DNA of 64,000 nt from Natronorubrum aibiense (GTDB taxonomy: Archaea > Halobacteriota > Halobacteria > Halobacteriales > Natrialbaceae). Shown piece by piece: positions 1 through 12,885 of the stretch; position 1 is the first letter of the stretch, and every line of letters begins with the position of its first letter. Location: assembly GCF_009392895.1 (NCBI RefSeq), contig NZ_CP045488.1:1550001-1614000 (forward strand), read 5' to 3'. The notes under the pieces were generated by a model, which saw only the letters and a program-made list of their open reading frames with translations, had not been told where the DNA came from and did not search any database. The translations under genes were made by a program, and so were the position numbers.

Positions 1-231
1 ACGTATCTCCGGGACGAAGGGATCCTTGACGACGAGCGCGTCGACGCGATCGGCGCTCGGATCACCGAGGACGTGGCCGACGCGATCGACGCTGCGGAGT
101 CGTACGAACGCCCTGACCCCCAAGAGATTTTCGCTCACGTCTACGAGGGGATGCCCCGGCGCTTACAGCGCCAACTCGAATCCTTCGAATCGCTTCGCGA
201 ACGCCACGGCGACGACGAACTTCTAGAATAA
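1..231 (+). CDS. 2-oxoacid dehydrogenase E1 component alpha subunit, C-terminal part
   Basis: Reading frame 1 is open from the window edge to TAA at 229-231, giving 76 residues that end in DDELLE. The piece is rich in Glu/Asp and fits the helical tail of thiamine-diphosphate E1 alpha subunits. The identification comes mainly from position: the E1-beta gene starts 1 nt after the stop and E2 and E3 follow. The thiamine-binding part lies outside the window. With its neighbours it would oxidatively decarboxylate pyruvate or a branched-chain 2-oxoacid. In haloarchaea such operons do not necessarily encode a pyruvate dehydrogenase, because pyruvate is normally oxidised by a ferredoxin oxidoreductase. 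Confidence 0.85.
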   Translation, partial: TYLRDEGILDDERVDAIGARITEDVADAIDAAESYERPDPQEIFAHVYEGMPRRLQRQLESFESLRERHGDDELLE

Positions 232-232
232 T

Positions 233-1231
233 ATGGCTGCAGACTCAGCAACACGATCGGAGAAACTCACGCTCGTACAGGCCGTCCGAGACGGCCTCCA
301 GACGGAGATGGAACGCGACGACGACGTCATCGTCATGGGTGAAGACGTCGGGAAAAACGGCGGCGTCTTCCGCGCGACGGAGGGCTTGTACGACGAGTTC
401 GGCGAGAACCGGGTCATCGACACCCCGCTGGCCGAGTCGGGCATCATTGGCACGGCGATCGGGATGGCTGCTTACGGAATGCGACCGGTACCCGAGATCC
501 AGTTCCTCGGATTCATCTATCCCGCGTTCGATCAGATCGTCTCCCACGCCGCGCGCCTGCGAACGCGCTCTCGCGGGCGATACACGTGTCCGATGGTCGT
601 CCGAGCACCCTACGGCGGCGGTATCCGCGCCCCCGAACACCACTCCGAATCGACGGAGGCGATGTTCGTCCACCAGCCCGGCCTGCAGGTCGTTATCCCG
701 TCGACCCCCCACGACGCCAAGGGGCTGTTGGCCAGCGCGATCCGCTCGCCGGACCCGGTGATCTTCCTCGAGCCGAAACTCATCTACCGGGCGTTCCGCG
801 AGGACGTTCCCAGCGACTCCTACGAGGTGCCACTCGGCGAGGCGGCCGTCCGCCGCGAGGGTTCGGATATCTCAGTCTACACGTGGGGTGCGATGACCCG
901 CCCGACGATCGAGGCCGCGGAGAACCTCGCCGGCGAAATCGACGTCGAAGTGATCGATCTGCGGACGCTGTCGCCACTCGACGAGGAAACGATAGTCGAG
1001 TCGTTCAAAAAGACGGGACGGGCCGCGGTCGTCCACGAGGCTCCGAAAACGGGCGGGCTCGGTGCCGAGATCGCCGCCACCATTCAGGAGGAGGCGCTGT
1101 TGTATCAGGAAGCGCCGGTCCAGCGCATCACGGGCTTCGACACGCCGTTCCCGCTGTACGCACTCGAGGACTACTACCTGCCCGAACCGGCCCGAATCGA
1201 GGACGGCATTCGAGACGTGATGGGGTTCTAA
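233..1231 (+). CDS. 2-oxoacid dehydrogenase E1 component beta subunit
   Basis: The 332-residue protein has the usual length for a transketolase-type E1-beta. It shows the VIVMGEDVG segment near residue 37, the AAYGMRPVPEIQF segment near residue 80, and the C-terminal transketolase domain with IDLRTLSPLDEETI. It forms the alpha2beta2 thiamine-diphosphate decarboxylase and transfers the acyl group to lipoyl-E2. The start at 233 follows the E1-alpha stop by 1 nt and the gene ends 1 nt before the E2 start, so the four genes are surely one transcript. Substrate preference (pyruvate versus branched-chain acids) cannot be read from the sequence. Confidence 0.95.
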   Translation: MAADSATRSEKLTLVQAVRDGLQTEMERDDDVIVMGEDVGKNGGVFRATEGLYDEFGENRVIDTPLAESGIIGTAIGMAAYGMRPVPEIQFLGFIYPAFDQIVSHAARLRTRSRGRYTCPMVVRAPYGGGIRAPEHHSESTEAMFVHQPGLQVVIPSTPHDAKGLLASAIRSPDPVIFLEPKLIYRAFREDVPSDSYEVPLGEAAVRREGSDISVYTWGAMTRPTIEAAENLAGEIDVEVIDLRTLSPLDEETIVESFKKTGRAAVVHEAPKTGGLGAEIAATIQEEALLYQEAPVQRITGFDTPFPLYALEDYYLPEPARIEDGIRDVMGF

Positions 1232-1232
1232 C

Positions 1233-2828
1233 ATGGTTAGAGAGTTCGAACTCCCCGACGTCGGCGAAGGGGTCGCCGAGGGAGAACTGGTCTCGTGGCT
1301 GGTCGACGCAGGCGACGCGGTTTCCGAGGACCAGCCGGTCGCGGAGGTCGAGACCGACAAGGCACTCGTCGAAGTCCCCTCGCCGGTCAACGGCACCGTC
1401 CGCGAGTTACACGTCGAGGAAGGCGAGGTCGTCCCCGTCGGGACGGTCATCATCTCGTTCAATGTTGAAGGCGAGGATGACCTCGAGGCCGAGGCTGAAC
1501 CGGAACCGGAACCCGCCGATGAGGGCACCGACGAGACTACTGCCGGACGTCCCGGCGCAACCGGGGCCGAGACCGACGAGATCGAGACGCCCGAGGACCG
1601 CGTGTTCGCTCCCCCACGCGTGCGACGGATGGCACGCGAGGAGGGTATCGACCTCTCGAGTCTCGAGGGCAGCGGCCCTGGTGGCCGGATCACCACGGCC
1701 GACGTCCGGGCTGCTATCCACGGTGACGCCGGCGGCGAGCAGGCCCCGGTGGAACCGACGCCAACCGACGCGACGACGGCCGACGACTCGAGCGACGCGG
1801 CCGCGGCAGCCGGCGAGGGGGAGCAACCAGCCGAGCCCTCGAGTCCAGCTGTGACGACGGAACCGCCGGCGGGGATGGAGTCCGCCGACCGCGAGAAGAC
1901 CCTCGCTGCACCGGCAACCCGTCGACTCGCCGACGAGGAAGGCGTCGATATCGATGCCGTCCCCGCAACTGAGGAGCGCGACGGCGAGGCGTTCGTCACA
2001 CCCGAGGCGGTCCGGGAGTACGCCGTCGCCCAGCAGCGGGCACAAGAAGCTGACAGGGACGCACTTGCGGCGGGAGAAGCGGTCGGTGCGAGCGAAACGG
2101 CGTTCGCTCCCGGCGAACGTGAGCACCGCGAGCCGTTCCGAGGCGTGCGCAAGACGATCGCCGACGCGATGGTCGAATCGAAATACAGCGCGCCCCACGT
2201 CACCCACCACGACGAGGTAGACGTGACTGCACTCGTCACGGCCCGCGAGGACCTCAAACCGCGCGCCGAGGAGCAAGGCATTCGGCTGACGTACATGCCC
2301 TTTATTGTGAAGGCCGTCGTCGCCGCGCTGCAGGAGTACCCCGAAATGAACGCGGTGATCGACGAGGACGCCGAGGAGATCGTCTACCGCGATTACTACA
2401 ACATCGGTATCGCCACCGCGACCGACGTCGGGCTGATGGTACCTGTCCTCGAGGACGCCGATCGGAAGGGTCTGCTCCAACTCTCCTCGGAGATGAACGA
2501 ACTCGTCCAGAGAGCCCGCGAGCGGACGATCAGCCCCGACGAGCTCCGTGGATCGACGTTTACGATCACCAACGTCGGCGGCATTGGCGGCGAGTACGCC
2601 ACACCGGTTATCAACTACCCCGAAGCCGGCATTCTGGCTATCGGCGAGATCAAGCGCAAACCGCGCGTGGTGACCGACGATCACGGCGCGGAGTCGATCG
2701 AACCACGCTCCGTGCTGACGCTGTCGTTGTCGTTCGATCACCGACTGATCGATGGCGCTGTCGGTGCCCAGTTTACCAACACCGTCATGGAGTACCTTGA
2801 GAACCCACACCTACTATTGCTCGAGTAG
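1233..2828 (+). CDS. Dihydrolipoamide acyltransferase (E2) with lipoyl domain and two subunit-binding domains
   Basis: 531 residues. Residues 1-75 form one lipoyl domain with the lipoylation lysine K43 in VETDKALVEV. An acidic linker follows, then a peripheral subunit-binding domain (about 120-160, APPRVRRMAREEGIDL), an Ala/Pro/Glu-rich linker, and a second similar segment (about 225-265, APATRRLADEEGVDI). The catalytic acyltransferase domain covers about 300-531, with the active-site pattern SFDHRLIDGA near the C-terminus. It carries the acyl group from E1 to CoA and is the core of the complex. One lipoyl domain with two binding domains is less usual than one of each. The E1-beta stop is 1 nt upstream. 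Confidence 0.95.
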   Translation: MVREFELPDVGEGVAEGELVSWLVDAGDAVSEDQPVAEVETDKALVEVPSPVNGTVRELHVEEGEVVPVGTVIISFNVEGEDDLEAEAEPEPEPADEGTDETTAGRPGATGAETDEIETPEDRVFAPPRVRRMAREEGIDLSSLEGSGPGGRITTADVRAAIHGDAGGEQAPVEPTPTDATTADDSSDAAAAAGEGEQPAEPSSPAVTTEPPAGMESADREKTLAAPATRRLADEEGVDIDAVPATEERDGEAFVTPEAVREYAVAQQRAQEADRDALAAGEAVGASETAFAPGEREHREPFRGVRKTIADAMVESKYSAPHVTHHDEVDVTALVTAREDLKPRAEEQGIRLTYMPFIVKAVVAALQEYPEMNAVIDEDAEEIVYRDYYNIGIATATDVGLMVPVLEDADRKGLLQLSSEMNELVQRARERTISPDELRGSTFTITNVGGIGGEYATPVINYPEAGILAIGEIKRKPRVVTDDHGAESIEPRSVLTLSLSFDHRLIDGAVGAQFTNTVMEYLENPHLLLLE

Positions 2829-2912
2829 TCGTAGAGAGACTCACCGCACTATGACCCAGCCACTACACATGAACCTTGACACACCGAATACGGGAACGGA
2901 GGTATCGAACTG

Positions 2913-4355
2913 ATGGTCGTCGGCGACGTCACCACTGGCACAGACGTACTGATCATCGGCGCGGGGCCGGCCGGCTACGTGGCCGCGATTCGTGCCGGCC
3001 AACTCGATATGGACGTCACGCTCGTCGAAAAGGAGGCCTACGGCGGCACCTGTCTGAACCACGGCTGTATCCCCTCGAAAGCGCTGATCACGGCGACAGA
3101 CATTGCTCACGAGGCAGCCACCGCCGAAGAGATGGGTATCCACGCTGACCCCGCGATCGACCTCGCCGGCATGGTCGAGTGGAAAGACGGGGTCGTCGAC
3201 CAGCTCACGGGCGGCGTCGAGAAACTCTGTAAAGCGAATCAGGTCACGTTACTCGAGGGGACGGCCACGTTCGACGACGAACACACCGTCCGCGTCTCTC
3301 ACAGCGGCGAGGGACAGGGGTCCGAGACCCTCGAATTCGAGAACGCAATCGTCGCGACTGGCTCGCGTCCCATCGAAATCCCGAACTTCGAGTACGGCGA
3401 CGAGCCGATCCTGAACTCGAGACAGGCACTGGCGCTCGATTCCGTCCCCGACTCGATGGTGATCGTCGGTGCCGGGTATATCGGGATGGAGCTGGCGACC
3501 GTCTTCGCCAAGCTGGGAACCGACGTAACCGTCATCGAGATGCTCGACTCGATCATGCCGGGCTACGACGACGATCTGAAACGACCCGTCAAACAGCGAG
3601 CGAACGACCTCGGTATCGAGTTCGAGTTCGGCTACACCGCGTCGGAGTGGCACGACAGCGACGACGATGGCGTTCGGGTCGTCGCTGAGCCAGCGCCCGA
3701 GAACGACGATTCGGACGCCGCCCTCGAGCTCGACGCCGAGAAAGTACTCGTCGCCGTCGGTCGCGAACCAGTCTCCGATACGCTCGCACTCGAGGCCGCC
3801 GGCATCGAGACGGACGAACGGGGGATCATCGAAACTGATTCGCACGCGCGCACGTCCGCGGAGCACATTTTCGCCGCTGGCGACGTCGCCGGTGAGCCGA
3901 TGCTCGCCCACAAAGGCAGCATGGAAGGAAAAGTCGCCGCCGAGGTCATCGCCGGCGAGCCGTCGGCGATCGATCATCAGGCGATGCCTGCAGTCGTCTT
4001 CACCGACCCCGAAATCGCGACCGTTGGACTGACCGAGTCCGAAGCGGAAGCCGACGGCTTCGACCCCGTCGTCGGCACGTTCCCGTTCCGTGCCAGCGGC
4101 CGCGCGCTGACGACCGGTGAGACCGATGGATTCGTCAAAATCATCGCCGAGGAGTCCGAGGGTTACGTCCTCGGTGCCTCAATCGTCGGCCCCGAAGCCT
4201 CCGAACTCGTCGCTGAACTCGGCCTTGCAGTCGAGTTGGGTGCAACCCTCGAGGACGTCGCATCCACGGTTCACGCCCACCCGACGCTCTCAGAGTCAGT
4301 GATGGAAGCAGCCGAGAACGCGCTTGGCCACGCGATCCACACGCTGAATCGCTGA
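2913..4355 (+). CDS. lpdA: Dihydrolipoamide dehydrogenase (E3)
   Basis: 480 residues, the usual length. An FAD-binding GAGPAG motif lies near residue 15. The redox-active disulfide is in GGTCLNHGCIPSK, a second NAD-binding GAGYIGMELA motif lies near residue 190, and the C-terminal dimer domain carries the HAHPTLSE signature with the catalytic His. The enzyme reoxidises dihydrolipoamide on E2 with NAD+. It lies 84 nt after the E2 gene and is the last gene of the operon. The ATG at 2913 was chosen because it gives a short leader before the FAD motif. Confidence 0.95.
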   Translation: MVVGDVTTGTDVLIIGAGPAGYVAAIRAGQLDMDVTLVEKEAYGGTCLNHGCIPSKALITATDIAHEAATAEEMGIHADPAIDLAGMVEWKDGVVDQLTGGVEKLCKANQVTLLEGTATFDDEHTVRVSHSGEGQGSETLEFENAIVATGSRPIEIPNFEYGDEPILNSRQALALDSVPDSMVIVGAGYIGMELATVFAKLGTDVTVIEMLDSIMPGYDDDLKRPVKQRANDLGIEFEFGYTASEWHDSDDDGVRVVAEPAPENDDSDAALELDAEKVLVAVGREPVSDTLALEAAGIETDERGIIETDSHARTSAEHIFAAGDVAGEPMLAHKGSMEGKVAAEVIAGEPSAIDHQAMPAVVFTDPEIATVGLTESEAEADGFDPVVGTFPFRASGRALTTGETDGFVKIIAEESEGYVLGASIVGPEASELVAELGLAVELGATLEDVASTVHAHPTLSESVMEAAENALGHAIHTLNR

Positions 4356-4567
4356 GAGACTCGAAGCGTCTTTTCACCAGTTGTCTCCTCTGACACTCGA
4401 ACTCACTCGAGTCGAGGGTCGCGTTCCGGTATGTTCTCCCGCTATCAAAATCCATAGCCACGCGACGGCTGCAACTCACATCGCCCGCACGGCTTGAAAC
4501 CACACATTTCGGTGGCGACACTCGAGGTCACAGCACTGCTCGTCGAGAACGACTGCAGGACCGCTCT

Positions 4568-4864
4568 TTACTGAACGTACAGCGAATACGCGATCACGAG
4601 GAACCCAGCCAGTACGAGCAGGCTCTCGAGTAAAATCCCCATCGCGAGTTGCATACCCAACAGTTCGTACAACAGCCCGGCGAGGACGAGACCGAGCGTG
4701 ACGAGACCGAACCCGCCGGCGAGATAGCCAAGTGCGCGTTGCCGCGTTCGACGGTACGCTTTGAACGCGAAGTACGTGATTGCACTGCCGACGACGAGCA
4801 CGAGCGTTTTAACGGCCGCAAGCAACAGCGCGATTTCGGTCAGTCCAGTCGGATGCGGACTCAT
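4568..4864 (-). CDS. Small membrane protein paired with HTH regulator (DUF7521-like)
   Basis: 98 residues starting MSPHPTGLTEIA, with three hydrophobic helices (about 5-27, 40-62, 70-95) and a basic loop after the first (KAYRRTRQRA). The start is the ATG whose last bases overlap the TGA of the upstream HTH gene (ATGA), so the two are translationally coupled. This pairing of a DNA-binding protein with a three-helix membrane protein is common in haloarchaea. Its function is not known; a membrane sensor or partner of the regulator is a reasonable guess. Confidence 0.75.
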   Translation of the reverse strand: MSPHPTGLTEIALLLAAVKTLVLVVGSAITYFAFKAYRRTRQRALGYLAGGFGLVTLGLVLAGLLYELLGMQLAMGILLESLLVLAGFLVIAYSLYVQ

Positions 4865-5238
4865 GTCTCCTTTCGCACCTCCGACCACAACTCGGCCAGT
4901 CGTTCGTCTGCCGTCCGAGCCGGTCGCTCGATCTGGACTGCCAGCGTTCGGTCGTCGTCTAACACGAGCGTGATCTCGTCGAACGCAACCGCGTACTTAC
5001 TCGCGTGGTGACCGTCCTGACGGATCTCAGTCGACTCCTCGAGTAACGTCGACTCGGTCAGCAACTCCAGCTTTCGGTACAGGGTCGATTGCGGAATCTC
5101 ACACTGGTTCGTTAACTCAGCGGCTGTCATAGGTTCCTCGAGGTTCCTGATAATCTCGCGGCAGTCGGGATCGTCGAGCGCAGAGCAGATCTCTTCTGCT
5201 GACGGCATCGACTCCGAAGCGATCGGGTCCCGGACCAT
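4861..5238 (-). CDS. Winged-helix transcriptional regulator (ArsR-like)
   Basis: 125 residues. Residues about 14-75 form a winged helix-turn-helix (EEICSALDDPDCREIIRNL, then TAAELTNQCEIPQSTLYRKL as recognition helix), followed by a beta-rich tail. It probably binds DNA as a dimer and controls its own operon with the membrane protein that overlaps its stop codon. No metal-binding cysteine cluster is evident, so a metal sensor is unlikely. The ligand is unknown. Confidence 0.8.
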   Translation of the reverse strand: MVRDPIASESMPSAEEICSALDDPDCREIIRNLEEPMTAAELTNQCEIPQSTLYRKLELLTESTLLEESTEIRQDGHHASKYAVAFDEITLVLDDDRTLAVQIERPARTADERLAELWSEVRKET

Positions 5239-5472
5239 TCGTCTGTCCCTTACGACGCACGTGGTTTATCGGCATCGATGCGTCCGCCTGTTCGGTACCA
5301 ACATATGCACATCTGGCAGCTCTCATTTCGCTCGAGTCACGAAGCCTTCTTGCGGATGCATGCTCAAGTGCACTCTACGCGGGTCTCATTCGGTCCGACC
5401 GCGTCTACAAGGGCGGGATGATCGACCGACCTCCGCCCGCGTGACATTCTAAACAGTAAGGATGGTGTACAC

Positions 5473-5505
5473 CTGATCGCACGACAGCCGTGCGGTTAGT
5501 GTTAC
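5473..5505 (+). repeat. Partial copy of dispersed palindromic repeat
   Basis: Contains ATCGCACGACAGCCGTGCG, an inverted repeat (CGCACG/CGTGCG) nearly identical to the central palindrome of the full copy 45 nt downstream. The outer parts of the repeat are not recognisable. Confidence 0.5.
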
Positions 5506-5531
5506 CTCGCTCCAGTCGACACTCTATTGTC

Positions 5532-5607
5532 GCCACTGAAAGTCAATGCACATCGCACGACGGCTGTGCGATGCATGTGTAAACCGTTTCACTTGTTGTG
5601 ATAACTG
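5532..5607 (+). repeat. Dispersed ~80-bp palindromic repeat, copy 1
   Basis: Order of parts: GCCACTGAAAGTCAATGCA, then a palindrome with arms CATCGCAC/GTGCGATG, then ATGTGTAAACCGTTTCA, then a T/A-rich tail. The same order of parts is found at 18171-18250 in this orientation and at 12438-12522 in reverse. All three copies are intergenic. It could be a non-autonomous mobile element or a structured RNA or terminator. No ORF is present. Confidence 0.7.
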
Positions 5608-5722
5608 CGATTCGACTGTCGTGTCCCGACGCGTTCGTTGAGCACCTGTCGATGCGGACTCAAGGAACCCACCCACTCATCGACTCGTGTTCTATCAATT
5701 TATATGCGGAACAGGCGCAATA

Positions 5723-6267
5723 CCACGGCCTTCAGGCCGTGGATACACGCCGTCACTCGATGATGCCACCCACTGACAGAAGCATAGCCCGAGTCTCCAA
5801 TCCTAACGTTCAAATCACAAGAGATCCTACATTATGGCGAGGTCAGGTCGGAACAGAGCGGATTCCGAACGACCTTCGGAGGTCGTTCGAGAGAGCGTCG
5901 CTCTCTCGTGATGACGAAAATCTTTAATTTTCGAACCACGGTCAACCCGCCAATCCAATGAGACAGTATCCGAAACGCCAACGCGGTGAACGCGAATCCT
6001 TGAAGGATTCGGCTCGTGCCCGTCGGTTGAGCAAGCCCGATGATACCTCCGAGTCCGTCGACGCGTCAGCGACTTCCTGCTGGCAAAAACAACAGCTGGG
6101 TGTCAACGATGCTGAGGATAGGAGTAACGGCCACTTGGCATGGCCAGACAGCCACCGACCACGACGACTGGGTTAGACGCGAACTCCCGAAAAGTGGCGG
6201 AGTCATGGTTGTAAACCTGAAACTCCCACCGCTCGGGATTCCTGCGTCTTCAGGCGCAGGAGGATGT
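5723..6267 (+). mobile_element. Decayed IS200/IS605-type (IS1341-like) element
   Basis: The left part has a hairpin with arms CCACGGCC/GGCCGTGG (5723-5742). The right end is a hairpin CCTGCG/CGCAGG followed by AGGATGTCAAG (to about 6267), the same terminus as seen at the two tnpB elements in this window (AGGATGTCA). Between them lie a tandem-hairpin module (5866-5933) and an open frame of 72 codons (5958-6176) that does not resemble an intact TnpB. The tnpB gene therefore appears lost, leaving a MITE-like remnant. Exact borders are uncertain. Confidence 0.6.
5866..5933 (+). repeat. Tandem-hairpin module with TGATG linker, copy A
   Basis: Three adjacent perfect or near-perfect hairpins: CGAACGACC/GGTCGTTCG (5866-5889), CGAGAGAGC/GCTCTCTCG with loop GTC (5888-5908), linker TGATGA (5909-5914), then CGAAAAT/ATTTTCG (5915-5933). 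The arrangement hairpin - TGATG - hairpin recurs at 26290-26334 and 54406-54451 with different arm sequences. Confidence 0.75.
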
Positions 6268-6374
6268 CAAGTTACAGACCCCGTCTGGGCTGCTCACTCG
6301 TTCTTCGAATCTATTAGAATATTTTAATAAATCACTCGGATGATACCGTGTCATGGTATCGGTCCCCGATCGTC

Positions 6375-6670
6375 GGTTCATTCGACGGCCTTATATATGC
6401 ACTTGGCCTTCGATAGTATTGTAAACGACGTGGCGCATGCCGCCACGTCCTCCGGCCGTATCCCGGCACGGAGGGATGCACGTCCGTTCCCGTACTTGAA
6501 CTCTCGGACACGATGTCCGATGGCGTCCTGATCCGACGCCCTTAAGTACATAAGGGAACTCGGATGTGAATGCAAACGACGTGATTGACGCCGCGTTCAA
6601 CTCGTGGCGTCACGTCAGCATGGATCACTCAAGTCCGAAGGGGTTATGTACTCCTGGTGGCTTAGAAGTA
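6375..6670 (+). promoter_or_regulatory. Tandem rRNA operon promoters
   Basis: Three TATA-like cores with the haloarchaeal rRNA promoter style: TTATATATGC at about 6391, TTAAGTACAT at about 6542 (inside the palindrome CCCTTA/TAAGGG), and TTATGTACTCC at about 6646. They are spaced roughly 105-150 bp apart. Each is followed 8-12 nt later by CTTGG, CTCGG or CTTAG, near the expected transcription start. Multiple upstream promoters are typical for haloarchaeal rRNA operons. Confidence 0.6.
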
Positions 6671-6795
6671 GATCCGAAGGGAATGAGGATCCTACCCCTG
6701 CGGTCCGCCGTACAGATGGGATCTGATGTTAGCCTTGGTAGTTCGGTGTCGCCCGATCGGTCGACGATCTTGGGGTCACCGAACGTGGACCCATT

Positions 6796-6810
6796 TATGT
6801 GTGAGTGTGT
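6796..6810 (+). promoter_or_regulatory. 16S rRNA processing stem, 5' arm (probable bulge-helix-bulge)
   Basis: TATGTGT here can pair with ACACATA at 8435-8441 beyond the 16S 3' end, with possible outer GGAC/GTCC pairs and unpaired GAG/CTA next to the helix. Archaeal pre-16S is cut by the splicing endonuclease at such bulge-helix-bulge sites. Pairing was read by eye and is shorter than the 23S stem. Confidence 0.45.
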
Positions 6811-6863
6811 ATCTTAACATTCACCGCCAAGAACCCTCCCGACAATGGTTGGGAGTATATAGC

Positions 6864-8335
<1,472 letters not shown>

Positions 8336-8470
8336 ACAGACCGGGATCAGGACGCTGTCCTGACCCACCAGCGGTTTTCACGTTCGATCGACCCATCGCG
8401 CGGCCGATCGGGCACCTCAGAACTACCGAGGCTAACACATATGTCTCTGTCCGCCCATCTGGGCGGACGT
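8336..8470 (+). other. 16S-23S spacer, part before tRNA-Ala
   Basis: Transcribed spacer. It includes the presumed 3' arm of the 16S processing stem (ACACATA, 8435-8441) and a GC-rich hairpin with arms GTCCGCCCA/TGGGCGGAC (about 8449-8469) directly before the tRNA. Confidence 0.6.
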
Positions 8471-8542
8471 GGGCCCATAGCTCAGTGGTAGAGTGCCTCC
8501 TTTGCAAGGAGGATGCCCAGGGTTCGAATCCCTGTGGGTCCA
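8471..8542 (+). tRNA. tRNA-Ala (anticodon TGC)
   Basis: 72 nt. Acceptor arms GGGCCCA/TGGGTCC with one G-T pair and discriminator A. The anticodon stem CCTCC/GGAGG encloses loop TTTGCAA, so the anticodon is TGC. The T-arm contains GGTTCGAATCC. Its position in the 16S-23S spacer is standard for haloarchaea. CCA is not encoded. Confidence 0.97.
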
Positions 8543-8682
8543 TGACTCGTACCGGTCACAGATCCGTGCCCTTAAGTGGGCGACGGGACTGTGATTGAGT
8601 ACGACTGAACTGATGCACCACTCCGCGCAAGTGTGAGTGGGAAGGGTCAATGCAGGCCGGCCGTCTACCGGCGTGCAGATGC

Positions 8683-8737
8683 GACCGTGTGTACGTGTAG
8701 TCCAGGCGTCCACTGGACCCGTTCCCGGGTCACGATG
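8683..8737 (+). promoter_or_regulatory. 23S rRNA processing stem, 5' arm
   Basis: GACCGTGTGTACGTGTAGTC and the following GGACCCGTTC are complementary to GACTACACATACACACGGTC and GAACGGGTCC beyond the 23S 3' end (about 11709-11759). This forms the long stem that brings both 23S ends together for cleavage. A few mismatches fit a bulge-helix-bulge site. Confidence 0.75.
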
Positions 8738-8767
8738 TTGCGACTCTGTCGCAACGCCGATCCGATG

Positions 8768-11685
<2,918 letters not shown>

Positions 11686-11708
11686 TCATATTACATCGCA
11701 TTGGATCC

Positions 11709-11759
11709 GTGACGCGTGAACGGGTCCGGACGCAAACTGGACTACACATACACACGGTC
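11709..11759 (+). promoter_or_regulatory. 23S rRNA processing stem, 3' arm
   Basis: Complementary to 8683-8737 (see that entry), including GACTACACATACACACGGTC. It lies in the 23S-5S spacer. Confidence 0.75.
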
Positions 11760-11770
11760 GGAGACCACCG

Positions 11771-11808
11771 ATATTGGCATGACGACGGTTCGATTCCGTC
11801 GATCGGCG
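11771..11808 (+). ncRNA. tRNA-like element directly before 5S rRNA (tRNase Z site)
   Basis: GACGG/CCGTC encloses loop TTCGATT, exactly the shape of a tRNA T-arm, and an acceptor-like CCGAT/ATCGG pair brackets it. It ends at the first base of 5S rRNA. In Haloferax volcanii the 5S 5' end is matured by tRNase Z acting on such a tRNA-like structure (established knowledge). There is no D-arm or anticodon arm, so it is not a tRNA gene. Confidence 0.7.
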
Positions 11809-11930
11809 TTACGGCGGCCACAGCGGCGGGGTTCCTCCCGTACCCATCCCGAACACGGAAGATAAGCCCGCCTGCGTTACGGTGAGTACTGGAGTGCGCG
11901 AGCCTCTGGGAAATTCGTTTCGCCGCCTCC
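11809..11930 (+). rRNA. rrfA: 5S ribosomal RNA
   Basis: About 122 nt. Terminal helix arms GGCGGC / GCCGCC. Internal blocks CCCATCCCGAACACGGAAG and GGTGAGTACTGGAGTGCGCG are typical of archaeal 5S. It is the third rRNA of the operon, about 120 nt after 23S. Confidence 0.95.
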
Positions 11931-12062
11931 ATTCATACTTCAGTTACCCCAACGAGCCACAGCTGTGGCTGGCTGGGATTTTATAGTTACGTACGGCACA
12001 TCGTACCAACGATCGTGCCGTACCGCTATGCTTAAACGAACGCAACAACAACGTTTAGATGC

Positions 12063-12138
12063 GCCAAGGTGGCAGAGTCCGGCCGAACGCAGCGGCCTGC
12101 AGAGCCGCCCACCGCCGGTTCAAATCCGGCCCTTGGCT
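12063..12138 (+). tRNA. tRNA-Cys (anticodon GCA)
   Basis: 76 nt. Acceptor arms GCCAAGG/CCTTGGC, discriminator T. The anticodon stem GCGGC/GCCGC encloses loop CTGCAGA, so the anticodon is GCA. The T-arm has CCGGTTCAAATCCGG. It lies about 130 nt after 5S, the usual distal gene of a haloarchaeal rRNA operon. CCA is not encoded. Confidence 0.96.
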
Positions 12139-12700
12139 TTTGAAACAACCATTCATCGTGAGACAGATCTTTCTTCATCGTTATTCAATCGAACTGCTAC
12201 ATTCCAATTAATAATAACCCGAACAGAACGTGCAATGTAACCAATACGTTAAGGATCTTGTCTACAGCTCTCGAGTCGCGAGTCCCTGTGTCACTCCCGT
12301 GGCTCTGTTATTACACATGGTCTGAATTGAGGTCGAAATAAGTTGGACACACGGTTGGACGTGTTAACCGTGCCGTGTGCGATCCAGTTCTGATACGGAC
12401 GACTCGGTGGGACGTTTTCTGAGGATAGGTCAGACCGACTACCGTAACAACTGAAACAAGTCACACACTAATCGTAACGTCATCCGGTCAGATGTGTAGT
12501 GACATTCAACGGCTACTATCGGCGACGTGTGTCCTCAAGCCACTGAAATTCCGTTTCCCGTAGGATGGTCGTCGAAAAAGCAGGTCAGGCGCGAGCTGAA
12601 TACACGGTCGATCGCTTCCTCGTCACCTCACTCACGAGACTGCGTTCGAATGCCGCCAGTTCCGAACCCGATAGCTCACGGATTCGTTCGTCGTTAGAAG
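12139..12700. other. Intergenic region between tRNA-Cys and tRNA-Lys
   Basis: No gene is supported. The AT-rich stretch just after tRNA-Cys probably ends rRNA operon transcription. A reverse-oriented copy of the dispersed repeat lies at 12438-12522. The rest shows nothing recognisable. Confidence 0.5.
12438..12522 (-). repeat. Dispersed ~80-bp repeat, copy 3 (reverse, diverged)
   Basis: Reads as the reverse complement of the repeat: AACTGAAAC, GTCACACAC, ATCG, a diverged centre, then CATTCAACGGCTACTATC. Compared with 18171-18250 the two outer blocks match well. The central palindrome has decayed. Confidence 0.6.
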
Positions 12701-12774
<74 letters not shown>

Positions 12775-12885
12775 TGCATTCCCTTCTTGTCGGGTGGTGT
12801 GGTTAAACGTTTCTTTCTTCGTCGACGTGCCGGTCGATTTGGCGGTCGAATGAACCGGAAATATATTCGGGCTATGACAGAAGTA

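Larger units (their letters stand above)
5240..5720. other. Gene-poor stretch upstream of IS remnant
   Basis: No convincing gene is seen. Open frames here lack haloarchaeal amino-acid composition. The stretch is more AT-rich than the flanking genes and holds one full and one partial copy of the dispersed palindromic repeat described separately. The 5' side probably contains the promoter of the HTH/membrane gene pair, which reads leftward. Confidence 0.5.

Noticed and set aside
5598-5927. 109-codon frame in the IS remnant region
   Set aside because: It runs through hairpins and terminal repeats, and its composition is not halophilic.
11771-11808. Possible extra tRNA gene before 5S
   Set aside because: Only a T-arm and acceptor-like pairs exist; there is no D-arm or anticodon arm. 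Kept as a tRNA-like processing element.
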